A stretch of 64,000 bases of DNA from Streptomyces sp. NBC_01241 (GTDB lineage: Bacteria; Actinomycetota; Actinomycetes; Streptomycetales; Streptomycetaceae). Both the position numbers and the translations under genes were made by a program. The notes under the pieces were generated by a model. That model had not been told where the DNA came from. It did not search any database and saw nothing but the letters and a program-made list of their open reading frames with translations. Shown here piece after piece: positions 26,349 to 35,343 of this stretch. Location: contig NZ_CP108494.1 in the NCBI RefSeq assembly GCF_041435435.1, forward strand, positions 6,482,501-6,546,500, written 5' to 3'. How positions within the stretch are numbered: the stretch's first letter is position 1; every line of letters begins with the position of its first letter.

Positions 26349-26613
26349 CGGGGGCAGGTCGGTCCGGGCTTCCAGGGCGGCGGTGATCTGGCGCGTTTGC
26401 CGACTTCGTTACGCAGGCTGGGAAGACGGCGTGGGAGTTGATGGTCACGAGGTAGAGCATCCGCCTTTGCGGCGTCGCACCGAGCGATCAAGAAGTCGGA
26501 TGGCGACGCCCCAGCGGGCCGGGCCGTAGGGGCAGTGGTGTGGCGGCCTTGACCGGCTGGAGGGGCGCGGCCTCCGCGTCTGTTGCGCGGTATGGCGGCT
26601 CCCACCCGTCTGA

Positions 26614-27129
26614 TCAGCGCCAGGTGTACGTCTGGTCGGTGATCGGGGGGAGCAGCACGTCGCTGGGCGGGCCGGCGAGCTCGGTCAGCTCACTGAGCGC
26701 GTTGCCGACGGCGGGGTAGAGGTGGCGGCGGGCGGCCTGCGCGAGGGGAACCCAGACCACGCTGGTGACGTCTTCGGCGTCTTGCTCGGTTGCCGGAAGA
26801 GCGGCCCGTACGTGGCGGGGGATGGCCAGAAGATGGATGAGGTGGAGCCGGCGGAACGTGCCGCTTCTGCCGGGGCGTGTCGTGATCTGGTCCTGTGCCC
26901 AGCGCAACCGGGGACGGTCGGGGAGGGCGCTGACATCGAGATCGAGCTCTTCCTTGAGTTCGCGGGCGAGGGCGACAGGTACTTGCTCGTCCGGGTGGAG
27001 CAGACCGCCCGGCAGTGAGTACTGGTCTCCATCGGGGCGGGCCCGGCGGATCAGGCAGATCTCGTCGCTTTCGATGATGGCTGCGCAGGTGCGGATCGCG
27101 ATGGCCGGAACGGCGCCCGTCGTGGTCAT
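26614..27129 (-). CDS. NUDIX hydrolase (first)
   Basis: A 171-residue protein. The Nudix box runs from G42 (GLLHPDE) to E61 (RELKEEL): G42, E48, R56, E57, E60 and E61 fit GX5EX7REUXEE, but the usual following Gly is Asp (LD). NUDIX enzymes hydrolyse nucleoside diphosphates linked to another group; the substrate is unknown. Its start overlaps the end of the upstream nucleotidyltransferase by 4 nt (ATGA), so the two are co-translated and may act on related nucleotide-sugars. Confidence 0.9.
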   Translation of the reverse strand: MTTTGAVPAIAIRTCAAIIESDEICLIRRARPDGDQYSLPGGLLHPDEQVPVALARELKEELDLDVSALPDRPRLRWAQDQITTRPGRSGTFRRLHLIHLLAIPRHVRAALPATEQDAEDVTSVVWVPLAQAARRHLYPAVGNALSELTELAGPPSDVLLPPITDQTYTWR

Positions 27130-27971
27130 GAGTCCGTCCGCGACTGGAGGGCGACAGCGTTGTTGGCGGCCAGCCAGCCCGTCGGGTTGCCGCAGTCGAA
27201 GTACTGGCCGGTGACGGGGTGGATGAGCACGTTGTGGTCGCGGGCGAAGGCGCTGATGGCGTCGGTGGCCTGGTACTCGCCGTTCGCGGCCGGGGTGAGC
27301 TTCTCGAAGTAGGCGGTGGCCTCGGCGGGAAGCAGGGTGCGGCTGATGTTGATGTAGGCCGTCGGTGCGCCGTAGGCGGTCGGCTTTTCCAGCAGGTCAT
27401 CCATTACCTGCTGGCCGTCCTTCGTGTTGCGGGGCTTCAGGATTCCGTACCGGTGGGCGTCGCCGCCGGGGACGGTGGCGGCGGCGACAGCACCCGCAGC
27501 GCCGGCGGCGCCGCGGGCGGCGGCCAGGTCGGCGAGGTCGGATCCGCCGTCGGTCCGCAGGAGCAGGTCGTCGCCGGCGATGAGGAAGAAGTCCTGGTCG
27601 CCGATGAAGCCGGCAGCCAGGATCGCGGGCAGGGCCGTTCCATACCGGTCGCCGTCGCGGGGCTGCTCGATGAAGTGGAAGTCCGCCTGGTCGTGAAGGT
27701 GTGCGATCGGTTCGTACTTCGTCTGCCAGCCGCGGGCGGCGAAGTAGTCCCGCATGCCGTCGTCTTCGGTGAAGTAGTGGCGGACCTGCCGCCCACCCTC
27801 GCCCTGCGAGGTGACGATCGCGATCTCGCGCACGCCCGCTGCCAGGCAGTCGGCGACCGCGTAGGCGAGGACGGGTTGGTCGAGTACCGGCAGCATGCAC
27901 TTGTTGACCGATTTGGCGATGGGGAAGAAGCGGGTTCCCATGCCGGCTACGGCGATGACGGCGCGACTCAC
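27126..27971 (-). CDS. UTP-glucose-1-phosphate uridylyltransferase-like nucleotidyltransferase
   Basis: A 281-residue GalU-family protein that would join a nucleotide to a sugar-1-phosphate. The N-terminal signature is GMGTRFFPIAKSVNKCMLPV; GalU normally has PKEMLP, so the loop is divergent though the Lys is kept. RYGTALPAILAA, FLIAGDDLLL and HRYGILKP follow the family order, and the C-terminal FDCGNPTGWLAANN matches. It lacks the long insert of some homologues. It is probably expressed with the NUDIX gene. Nearby glycosyltransferase debris suggests a former sugar-modification cluster. Confidence 0.85.
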   Translation of the reverse strand: MSRAVIAVAGMGTRFFPIAKSVNKCMLPVLDQPVLAYAVADCLAAGVREIAIVTSQGEGGRQVRHYFTEDDGMRDYFAARGWQTKYEPIAHLHDQADFHFIEQPRDGDRYGTALPAILAAGFIGDQDFFLIAGDDLLLRTDGGSDLADLAAARGAAGAAGAVAAATVPGGDAHRYGILKPRNTKDGQQVMDDLLEKPTAYGAPTAYINISRTLLPAEATAYFEKLTPAANGEYQATDAISAFARDHNVLIHPVTGQYFDCGNPTGWLAANNAVALQSRTDS

Positions 27972-28161
27972 GCGGGCCCTTCGGGTGGGTGCGGGCTCTG
28001 CCTGAGGTCCTCCGGCAGGGCCCGGCGGGGCGGGATAGGCGCGACAGTCTACGCATACCGTGCACTATTTCTTTGAACCCGCAGTCCGCAGCGGCGGCGC
28101 TCAACTGGCCTAGCCACCATCGCTGTTGAGCGAGGCGGCTTGGCGGAATGCGTCTTCTGGA

Positions 28162-28900
28162 TCAGCGGGTGGGGGGCGTGATCGAAACGGAGAGGGGTTT
28201 GGGGGCCGCGGCGGCGGTCAGCGAGCCGGCCTCGCGGATCCGGTCCCAGATCGGGGTGGCCCGGTCGCTGGGGTCGAGACCGTGGCGTACCGCCTGCTGG
28301 TGGACTGCGGCGAGCATGGCGTCGTAGTCGCGGGGCGTGCCGACCTGGCCGTCCACGTAGCGGTGCAGGGCGGCGATACCGACCTCGATGACGTGGTTGC
28401 CGGTGTGCTGGAGGGCGCCGAGCAGGTCGGTGTCGAAGGACAGCCGGTGATCGGTGACCTGGGGGCAGGGCGGCGGCGAGGGCGGCGCGGGTGAACGCCT
28501 TGAACCCGGCCTGGGGGTCGGTGACGTGCAGGCCGAGGAGTTCGTTGGCCGCCTGATGTAGAGCAGGGTGGCCGGCGTGGGGCCGGCAGGCGGGTAGTAG
28601 CCGTGCGAGTCGGGCCTACGTCGCGACCCGATTACCGCCCCAGCTCCGGAGTGGGTCAGCGCTTCGAGGTGCAGGCCCAGCTGGTCGAGGGGGTAGGTGA
28701 GGCCGAGGTCGGTGTAGGCGAGGGGGCGTGTGGCCGGCGGCGTGCAACTGGTTGAGGCCCCACAGCACCGCTCCGCCCTTGCTGCTGGTCACTGCCGCTC
28801 GGTGCGCGATGGTGATGCTGATCCGGGGGTGGGAGCCGGTCAGTGCCGCGGCAGCCTGTGCGGAGGCGCTGTCAGGGGCCTCGTCGTGGTGGGTGAACAC
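28162..28900 (-). pseudogene. Frameshifted family-2 glycosyltransferase (DPM/DPG-synthase-like)
   Basis: Fragments of one protein occur in different minus-strand frames. The 5' part gives SHPRISITIAHRAAVTSSKG then GAVLWGLNQLHAAGH. A shifted frame gives AYTDLGLTYPLDQLGLHLEA, and another gives LGLHVTDPQAGFKAFTRAAL. The 3' part gives VIEVGIAALHRYVDGQVGTP and a tail to 28162. The order and the DPQAGFKAF motif fit polyprenyl-phosphate glycosyltransferases. At least two frame changes are needed to join them, and the N-terminus is missing. Confidence 0.7.
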
Positions 28901-28910
28901 GGATGCAGGG

Positions 28911-28937
28911 GATCGCCGGTTTGGTTAACCGGCGATC
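28911..28937. repeat. CCGGTT-N5-AACCGG family palindrome, copy 2
   Basis: 11-bp perfect arms (28911-28921, 28927-28937), loop TGGTT, beside the 5' end of the broken glycosyltransferase. The 270 nt from here to 29209 hold no supported gene. Confidence 0.75.
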
Positions 28938-29209
28938 ATCCGTTACGTTGCCGCTCCTTCGAAGGCATTCAGGTGCCGACCAGGTGATGGGCTTCCCGGT
29001 CCCCACACCCGGGTTCCATGACTGGGCACCCGTCCACCAACACATAGTCGCTGTTGCGCGCCGGTGCCTCCTTCGTGGCGCGCATGCTTCTGTGCGTGGG
29101 CAGGTGCGCTGGGGCCCGCCGTACTCACCACTGCTGTATGGATCTCCAGGGCCAGGGCCCGAGAGGGACGTCGGGCGGTAGGGCCGGGGGTTTCCGGGTG
29201 TGCCTCGCT

Positions 29210-31978
29210 TCAGTTGATGTACTCCTCCATTAGCTTGGCGAGGTGCAGGAGCAGCGGCATGCGGGTTGCGGTGTCCGTGTGCAGGTGGCACCTACGCAGG
29301 TTGTTCACGTACGCGGCCAAGTCGGGGGCGTAGTCATGGGGTTGCTTGAAGGAGACGTGGATTTCGAGGGACGTGGGGTTGGCTCCGTGGCGGGTGGCGT
29401 TCTGCTCGTCTGCCGAGTATTTGGAGACGGTCTTTGGCAGCTGATGCGTGTCTGGCCTTGGGTTGATCGCCAGGAAGGCGTGGTCGTTCCACGGGACGAC
29501 GCCGGAGTATCTGCCCCACTCCTCATATGGCAGCTCAGCTGCACCGGATGCCGGCTCGGAGTACGCCTCTTCGCTGATCGCTACGTCGGGGGAGCCGTCG
29601 GCGGTGGCGGGAACCTCGGCCTCGTCGTTGAGGTTGGCGCCGAATGCCAGTGGGATCTCGTAGGACTCCTCGTTGACGCGAATAATGCGCAGCCCGGGCA
29701 GGTCCTCGGGGCGGCGGCCGTCGGCGCGGTTGGGGTGGGCGCAGTCTTCGCCAGGGAGCCTTAGTGAGTCCGGCGTGATGTGGGGATTCTGCAGCCAGGA
29801 CCACACATCCTTGTTGCGCAGGGTCTGCGCCCGGGCCAGGAAGAGCCGCTCGGTGTGGGAGTCGATGGCGAGTGCCTGGGTGATGAAGTCGTTCAGCTGG
29901 GCCCTGTCGCGTCGCCGCATTCGCCCTCGCCCGGAGGCCAGGGCCCGGGGCAGGTGTTCGATGGGAATGGGCGTTTCGTGCGGATAGCCAGGAGCCGCCA
30001 CGAGTTGGGCTGTCGTGTTGCCGTCGGTGTCCATGCGCAGGACGAATGGGACGATCCATGACCCGGCCTGGGCGACATGCACGGTAGCCAGTTCGAAGCG
30101 GCCCTTGACGCTGCGGGGTGCGGGCAGGCGGGGCAGGTGCCCGAGCGAGCGCAGGAGGTCCTTCACCGAGGAAGCGGCACGCTGCACGTCCTCGCAGCGG
30201 ATGTCGCTGCCCTCGAAGGGCTTCAGCCCGGCCTTCTTGGCGTCGGGCTTGGGAGCCGCTGTGACCGGGTGCAGGCATTGCACGTGCCGGTTCAGCTTCG
30301 GCAGGGTGTCCTTCAGGAACCGCTTGGGGTCGTCCTCCCCGGCCATGGCGAAGTTGACTGGTTTGTCGATCTCCACCAGGCAGCCGATCATGTGGTCGGC
30401 TTCGGGGAATTCCTTGCGCAGTGCTTCGGCTCGCTGCGCCCGTTCCTGCTTTCGGTGAGCCTTGCGGGCCTCTGGCTCCGTGTGTGGCGGTGGCTTCGGC
30501 AGACCGGAGACGAGGGTCCCGGGGTTGCGTAGGACCAGTGTGATCTTGGTGGGTCCGGCGTAGTCGTGAACGTCGGGTTCTGTGCTGCGTTCACCGAGGT
30601 GTTGGTAGTTGAGCAGCTTGGTGAGGGCCAGATGGACTGCTTGGTAGGTCTTCGGTGCGCAGTGCCAGAGTTCGAAGTGGTAGTGGGCGTCCTCGCGTGC
30701 TGGGGTGAGTCGAGGGGCTCGGCGTTGGGGTGTCTTGTCCAGGGCGGGGAGCGGGTCGAAGTTCAGCTTGGCGAGCGGTTCCTTCAGGTTCTCGAAGAGG
30801 GTGAGGTGGTCGATGGGCTGCAGGCCGCTTTCCGCAGGGTGGCCGTGTGTGCTGAATTCCGGTTGGGCGTCAGTGAGATCAGTCCGGGTGAGGTAGGTGT
30901 AGCCGGTGGCGTGCAGCAGCAGCGCGGTGGGTTCCTTGTCCTCTTCGGCGCTGCGGTTGACGCCGGCGGCGCGGCGGGGGTCGGTTCGGATGTCCTCGGG
31001 GTTGGGGTAGCGGTTGCTGGCGGGGAGGGAGGGCAGGATGCGCGCGATGCCGGGCTGCCACTGCCACCGCATGTCCTGCTTCTTGCCGCTGACTGTGACC
31101 GGTGCGCGGAGCAGCATGGGGCGCTCGACGTCACGCAGTGCACCCTTGGCCAGGTAGAGCAGGACGGTGGCCGTGGCAGGGCTGTCGCCGCGGCGTGGAA
31201 TATAGGCAGGCTGGGTACCGCCGAAGCGGGCGATGTGGGGAACGGCTCGGAGGATGAGGCGGCTGTCGTGGGGCATTGAGACCACACGCAGTGCTGTCCG
31301 GTGGGTCCAAAGGCCGTAAGCTCCGTCATCGTCGAGTTCTCGTGGTGGCCAGCTGTAGACGCTGCGCTCACCGCGGTCGGTCAGTTGGCCAAGAACCGAG
31401 AAACCTTCCGCGGTATGGCCCGGCAGGGATAGCTTTTCGTCCACCCAGCGTCCGGCAATGTAGGTGGCAAGCAGGGAGAACGTGCTGCTGGGCGGGGTTG
31501 CTGTTCCGTTTGCGGCGTTTCCGTGGGCCAGAAGGTCGACCTCTGCCTGTGCCCATTCCAGTGGCAGGGCGCGTTTCACGATGGTGGGCCAGTCGACGTC
31601 GTCCTGATGGGGCGCGACGTGCGTAGTGATCCAGAATTCGAGGGCCAGTTGCAGGGGAAGCTCGTTCTGAGGCGTGCGCATGGCGTGGAGCCAAGGGCCG
31701 TCCCCCAGTCGGCCTTCGACCGAGAGGACAGCGGGCTCCACCTGTTCGATCAACTCGCGCAGGGCATAGGTCGGCAGATACGGTGAGCGCGCTTTCGGGT
31801 TGCTGTTCCAAGCGCGTTCAAGCCGTGCCAGGAGCGACGGTGGGAATTTAGCCGTGTGTACGGTGACGGGCAGTGTGGCTCCGCGGCGTGCTACGAAGCC
31901 GGGCGTGATGATGTGGTCGTAGCGAGGCGGCGGCTTCCTCTTGTCGGAATCCGCTGCAGTGCTGTCGGCTTCGGTCAT
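29210..31978 (-). CDS. pPIWI_RE family protein
   Basis: A 922-residue protein, last gene of a three-gene operon, assigned to the pPIWI_RE family. That family is a PIWI branch described computationally by Burroughs, Iyer and Aravind and named for conserved Arg and Glu residues. The RNase H-like PIWI region lies in the C-terminal third, from about residue 690 (TERLFLARAQTLRNKDVWSW, then PGLRIIRVNEESYEIP). It ends with TSLEIHVSFKQPHDYAPDLA and MPLLLHLAKLMEEYIN, typical of the family. PIWI proteins use guides to bind or cut nucleic acid. The ATG at 31978 follows GGGGA, 5 nt after the helicase stop. Catalytic residues were not aligned. Confidence 0.82.
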   Translation of the reverse strand: MTEADSTAADSDKRKPPPRYDHIITPGFVARRGATLPVTVHTAKFPPSLLARLERAWNSNPKARSPYLPTYALRELIEQVEPAVLSVEGRLGDGPWLHAMRTPQNELPLQLALEFWITTHVAPHQDDVDWPTIVKRALPLEWAQAEVDLLAHGNAANGTATPPSSTFSLLATYIAGRWVDEKLSLPGHTAEGFSVLGQLTDRGERSVYSWPPRELDDDGAYGLWTHRTALRVVSMPHDSRLILRAVPHIARFGGTQPAYIPRRGDSPATATVLLYLAKGALRDVERPMLLRAPVTVSGKKQDMRWQWQPGIARILPSLPASNRYPNPEDIRTDPRRAAGVNRSAEEDKEPTALLLHATGYTYLTRTDLTDAQPEFSTHGHPAESGLQPIDHLTLFENLKEPLAKLNFDPLPALDKTPQRRAPRLTPAREDAHYHFELWHCAPKTYQAVHLALTKLLNYQHLGERSTEPDVHDYAGPTKITLVLRNPGTLVSGLPKPPPHTEPEARKAHRKQERAQRAEALRKEFPEADHMIGCLVEIDKPVNFAMAGEDDPKRFLKDTLPKLNRHVQCLHPVTAAPKPDAKKAGLKPFEGSDIRCEDVQRAASSVKDLLRSLGHLPRLPAPRSVKGRFELATVHVAQAGSWIVPFVLRMDTDGNTTAQLVAAPGYPHETPIPIEHLPRALASGRGRMRRRDRAQLNDFITQALAIDSHTERLFLARAQTLRNKDVWSWLQNPHITPDSLRLPGEDCAHPNRADGRRPEDLPGLRIIRVNEESYEIPLAFGANLNDEAEVPATADGSPDVAISEEAYSEPASGAAELPYEEWGRYSGVVPWNDHAFLAINPRPDTHQLPKTVSKYSADEQNATRHGANPTSLEIHVSFKQPHDYAPDLAAYVNNLRRCHLHTDTATRMPLLLHLAKLMEEYIN

Positions 31979-31983
31979 GTCTT

Positions 31984-34900
31984 TTATCCCCAGTCGATGG
32001 TGTCGAGGAGGTGCCCCAGCAGGCTCCACGTGGCCGTGTAGATCTGGTGGTTGAGGCGCACGTGGGCGTCGGCCGTCGGCCCTGGATCGGCGAGCATTCG
32101 GCGTGTGAGTTCTCGGCAGGCGACGAGCACGCTGGTGCGCTCGGTGTCGGGCGCGGTGTCGCGGGGGTCTGCCGCTCGCGGGGCGAATGCCGCGTCGAGG
32201 AGGTAGACCTGCACGGGCACATTGCCGCGCAGCCCTCGACCTGTTGTCTGGTAGAGGGAAGCCGACTGGTCTGAGATGAAGGCGTGACGTAGGTAGTCGT
32301 CCTTCATCGCCCGGAAGTTGAGGGGGCGGCCCATCATCGTGCCCCAGGTGGCACGGGCGCCGTACGCCAGTTTCCTCATCTCGCCCGCCGCGTCAGGGCC
32401 GTGGGTGTCGCACAGAACCGGCTTCAGAAGGCGCCGCATAGCCTGGGCGTTGAGAATCGCGAGAGGGAAGGAGAGATCGGTGGGCGGGGGGTGGAGGCGT
32501 GCCAGGTAGAAGATGGCCTGGATCGCGGCCACCCCGTTGTTGTTGAGCATGTTGTGGCCGCGGCCGGCAGAGCCTTCGGCTGCCGCCATGACCTGGGCAT
32601 CGGTCCTTGGGAAGGCAGAGATGCGGCGATGGTTGAGCCCGTAGAGCCCGGGGGCCTGGCGGTCGGGCACGACGTGCACAGCACGCACGGCCGTCCGGGT
32701 GTTCACGTAGTGGGCGCTGGTTGCTGCGTCCTCAGTGCTGAGCACCACGAACAGAGCCCTTCGGCGCTCAGGTTCGCATCCTTGGAGAACCTGCTCCAGA
32801 AGAGACAGGGCCGCCCCGGGGTCGGGAGTGCAGACCGCGTCCGTCATCGCCCGCACGGCGGCTTGGCGGGCGCCGCGGCCACCGGCTCCGGAGACGTAGA
32901 TGCCGCGTTCGTGCCCCGGGCGCCGCCGCGGCCGGGTGTAGAACCGGCTTTCCCGGATGGCAGCGGCACAGTCGGGAGGCTCGTGCAGAATCAGTGTGGG
33001 GAGAACGTCGATGTGGTAGCGGGCGGAGAGCGGGTTGTAACTGGTCGCCGAGGAAAGCAACACGTGCGGGCCCTCGACCCCCTCACAGGCGAGAAGGTCG
33101 TGGAGGTGATAGAGCAGCCACCGTCCGACCCCGCGAAGCCACAGCAGGTCCAGCGACCCTCTGCCCTCCTTTGGGCTGGGGGTCCACTGAAGGGCCATCA
33201 TGTTGCCCATCGGCTGTTCGGGCACAACTGCGAGCAGCTCTGGCCTCGGCTGGTGGGCGAGCAGATTGTTCGTGTCTTCCACGGCCATGAGCGCGCGGAG
33301 TGATTCCTGCATGTGGGAAAGCTCGAACACGGTGGTCGTGACGCGGGCACTCCAGCAGGCCGCGACGAGGACTCGTCCAAACTCGGCCAAACGATCGCCA
33401 GGTTCAGACATGTCCTCCGGGAGGTGGTGCATGAGCCAGTCTTGGGCTACTTCCTCGGCGCTCTTCTCGGTGTCGTAGCCAGAGGTCATCGTGTCGACCA
33501 GCGATTTCAGGCTAGCGGGGGGTGAACCGAAGGGGGCTTCGACAAGACGAGCGAAGTGAGTATGGAAGTATTCCTCGGCTCGCTCCCACAGGTGAGACTG
33601 ATGCTGTTCTTCGACGCGGCTGGTGATGCCGTGCAAGGCCCGCGCCAGCCGCATGAGCAGGGTGTGCCCGCTGAACGGCCCGTCAGCCGTGATCTCCTCC
33701 AGCAGTTCGCCGCCTGCCTGGGCCCCTTCGTGCCCCTCGGCCGATGGCCTCATGAGCAGCGGCAGCAACCCGGCCAGAGCCTCGGCGTGATAGGTCGCGT
33801 ACTGCTGGTAACGCAGCCCCTGCCGGTCCGCCATCGGCCGGTACCAGGTGCGCGCCAGCCCCTCATGCCAGGCCAGCGCAATGCGACTGCTCCAGCCGTC
33901 GGGACTAGTCAGCGGTTCGTGGTGCATGAACGCCTTGTCGAACTGCGTCATCACCTGGTCGGCCTCGTCGGCTACGAGGAGATCGAGTTCGTGCTGGGCA
34001 GGAATCACCCACTGCGTCTTGTACGAGGCCGGCTCCGCCCTACTGGCGAGGAGAGCGGCTGGCGTCGCTACCCAGACCTGTGCCGTCGGGATCCGGCGTA
34101 CAGCTGCCTGTGCCGGGCACACCGCGAGGAGCGGACAATCGACAATCGGTGCCCGCTTGCCCGAGGTGTCGACGCGGAGCTTGTCCCGGCAGGGACGCTC
34201 ATCCATGGAGAGCGCCGTGGCAACAGGGCCGGAAGGCTCCAGAAGACTGTCCAGCAGACAGATATCGGTAGTGAAGGCAGCGACCTCGTCGTTGCCGTCC
34301 GGAAGGGGTGGCGCCTGGCCATTGTCCGGTACGTAGAGAAGGTCATCCCAGTAGCGTTCCATGTGCGCGGGACGGTTCCTGTGGCCGATCAAGGGAACGG
34401 CGTCGATGCCCAGGCTCCGGAAGAAGCGGACCTTCTCCAGTGCGTTCCCGACGGAGGAGACCAGGTACCCGACCCTGAGCCCGCGGTCGGTACAGATTTT
34501 GACCAGAACGTCGTTGAAGGTGGTTTTCCCCGAGTTCATCAGGCCCACGACGTGAGCCAGTCCGTCGATCGTGAAGATGCCGAGGCCCTCCGTCAGGCAT
34601 CCAGCCTCGCTATCCGTGCGAGAAAAGACCATCCTCCCTACACGGCCTGTGAAGTTCTCCGTTCGGTATCGCTCACTTGTCCTGAGCCGCTGATCCATCT
34701 CCTTGGCGGCTTGGCGGAAGTCGTCCTCCGTAAGCTGCGGGAAGGGACGCCTGGTTCTGTGCGTCTTCGGTTCCAGACGACGCTCGGGTGCGGCTTCCTC
34801 CAGCCAGTCAGGAATCCGGAATCGGACGATGCTGCCGTCCGCTCGCTTGAGCCGCACCCGCACCCCCGGCGCCGCGGGATCATGACCCGCCTCCACCTTG

Positions 34901-35343
34901 TAGGACACGGGTACCGACATCGCGTCCCTATACGCCTGCTCCCGTTCCGGCAGCGCCGAACTCCCCCGGCGACGAAAAACGCTGTCGTGGACCACGCGAG
35001 GCCCGGCACCTTCGTCAAGCTCGAACAACCGCAGGTGAGCGGGCACCTTGCAGTAGTTGTTGAGACGCAACCTCCACTGCCCGCCCCGCGCCGTAGGCCC
35101 CATGCGGCGACGCACGTTCCGCACGACCGTCTCGTTGCCAGCCCCCGGCAGGGCGTACCCGTCGAGCACCTTGCGCATCAGCGTGGCCGGCTGGCCGGGC
35201 GCGTACTCGGACAGGAAGAACAGCCCGAGCTCGACCCGGAAGAACTCACGGACCGACAAGAGGGGCTTGATGGTCTCGGCCACGCCTGATGACGACGCCT
35301 TCTTGTCCAGCGCTTCGAACCAGCCTTCAATGTCCCTGCTCAT
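31984..35343 (-). CDS. DinG-like superfamily 2 helicase of the pPIWI_RE island
   Basis: A 1119-residue helicase. Walker A is GLMNSGKTTF near residue 270 and the DEAD-type box is LLVADEADQVM near 457. Between them lies a cysteine cluster (RPCRDK, VDCPLLAVCPA, about 380-405), as in Fe-S helicases of the XPD/DinG group. Motif VI-like YQTTGRGLRGN is near residue 1045. The N-terminal 240 residues are specific to this family (pPIWI_RE island Z-type region, tentatively). Its start overlaps the REase gene by 4 nt (ATGA). It should unwind DNA or RNA-DNA hybrids for its PIWI partner. Confidence 0.85.
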   Translation of the reverse strand: MSRDIEGWFEALDKKASSSGVAETIKPLLSVREFFRVELGLFFLSEYAPGQPATLMRKVLDGYALPGAGNETVVRNVRRRMGPTARGGQWRLRLNNYCKVPAHLRLFELDEGAGPRVVHDSVFRRRGSSALPEREQAYRDAMSVPVSYKVEAGHDPAAPGVRVRLKRADGSIVRFRIPDWLEEAAPERRLEPKTHRTRRPFPQLTEDDFRQAAKEMDQRLRTSERYRTENFTGRVGRMVFSRTDSEAGCLTEGLGIFTIDGLAHVVGLMNSGKTTFNDVLVKICTDRGLRVGYLVSSVGNALEKVRFFRSLGIDAVPLIGHRNRPAHMERYWDDLLYVPDNGQAPPLPDGNDEVAAFTTDICLLDSLLEPSGPVATALSMDERPCRDKLRVDTSGKRAPIVDCPLLAVCPAQAAVRRIPTAQVWVATPAALLASRAEPASYKTQWVIPAQHELDLLVADEADQVMTQFDKAFMHHEPLTSPDGWSSRIALAWHEGLARTWYRPMADRQGLRYQQYATYHAEALAGLLPLLMRPSAEGHEGAQAGGELLEEITADGPFSGHTLLMRLARALHGITSRVEEQHQSHLWERAEEYFHTHFARLVEAPFGSPPASLKSLVDTMTSGYDTEKSAEEVAQDWLMHHLPEDMSEPGDRLAEFGRVLVAACWSARVTTTVFELSHMQESLRALMAVEDTNNLLAHQPRPELLAVVPEQPMGNMMALQWTPSPKEGRGSLDLLWLRGVGRWLLYHLHDLLACEGVEGPHVLLSSATSYNPLSARYHIDVLPTLILHEPPDCAAAIRESRFYTRPRRRPGHERGIYVSGAGGRGARQAAVRAMTDAVCTPDPGAALSLLEQVLQGCEPERRRALFVVLSTEDAATSAHYVNTRTAVRAVHVVPDRQAPGLYGLNHRRISAFPRTDAQVMAAAEGSAGRGHNMLNNNGVAAIQAIFYLARLHPPPTDLSFPLAILNAQAMRRLLKPVLCDTHGPDAAGEMRKLAYGARATWGTMMGRPLNFRAMKDDYLRHAFISDQSASLYQTTGRGLRGNVPVQVYLLDAAFAPRAADPRDTAPDTERTSVLVACRELTRRMLADPGPTADAHVRLNHQIYTATWSLLGHLLDTIDWG

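Larger units (their letters stand above)
26054..26613. other. Gene-poor spacer between the nuclease and NUDIX genes
   Basis: 560 nt. It contains the palindrome at 26167-26193 and a 34-nt exact copy of part of the nucleotidyltransferase gene (26315-26348). Only short Pro/Arg-rich ORFs are present; none is supported. Confidence 0.55.

Noticed and set aside
26246..26605. 119-residue minus-strand ORF in the spacer before the NUDIX gene
   Set aside because: Pro/Arg-rich, no ribosome site, no family; probably noncoding apart from the 34-nt duplicated segment.
33556..35289. 577-residue plus-strand ORF opposite the pPIWI_RE-island helicase
   Set aside because: The helicase strand carries Walker A, DEAD box and Fe-S cysteines; the plus-strand ORF has none and is a shadow.
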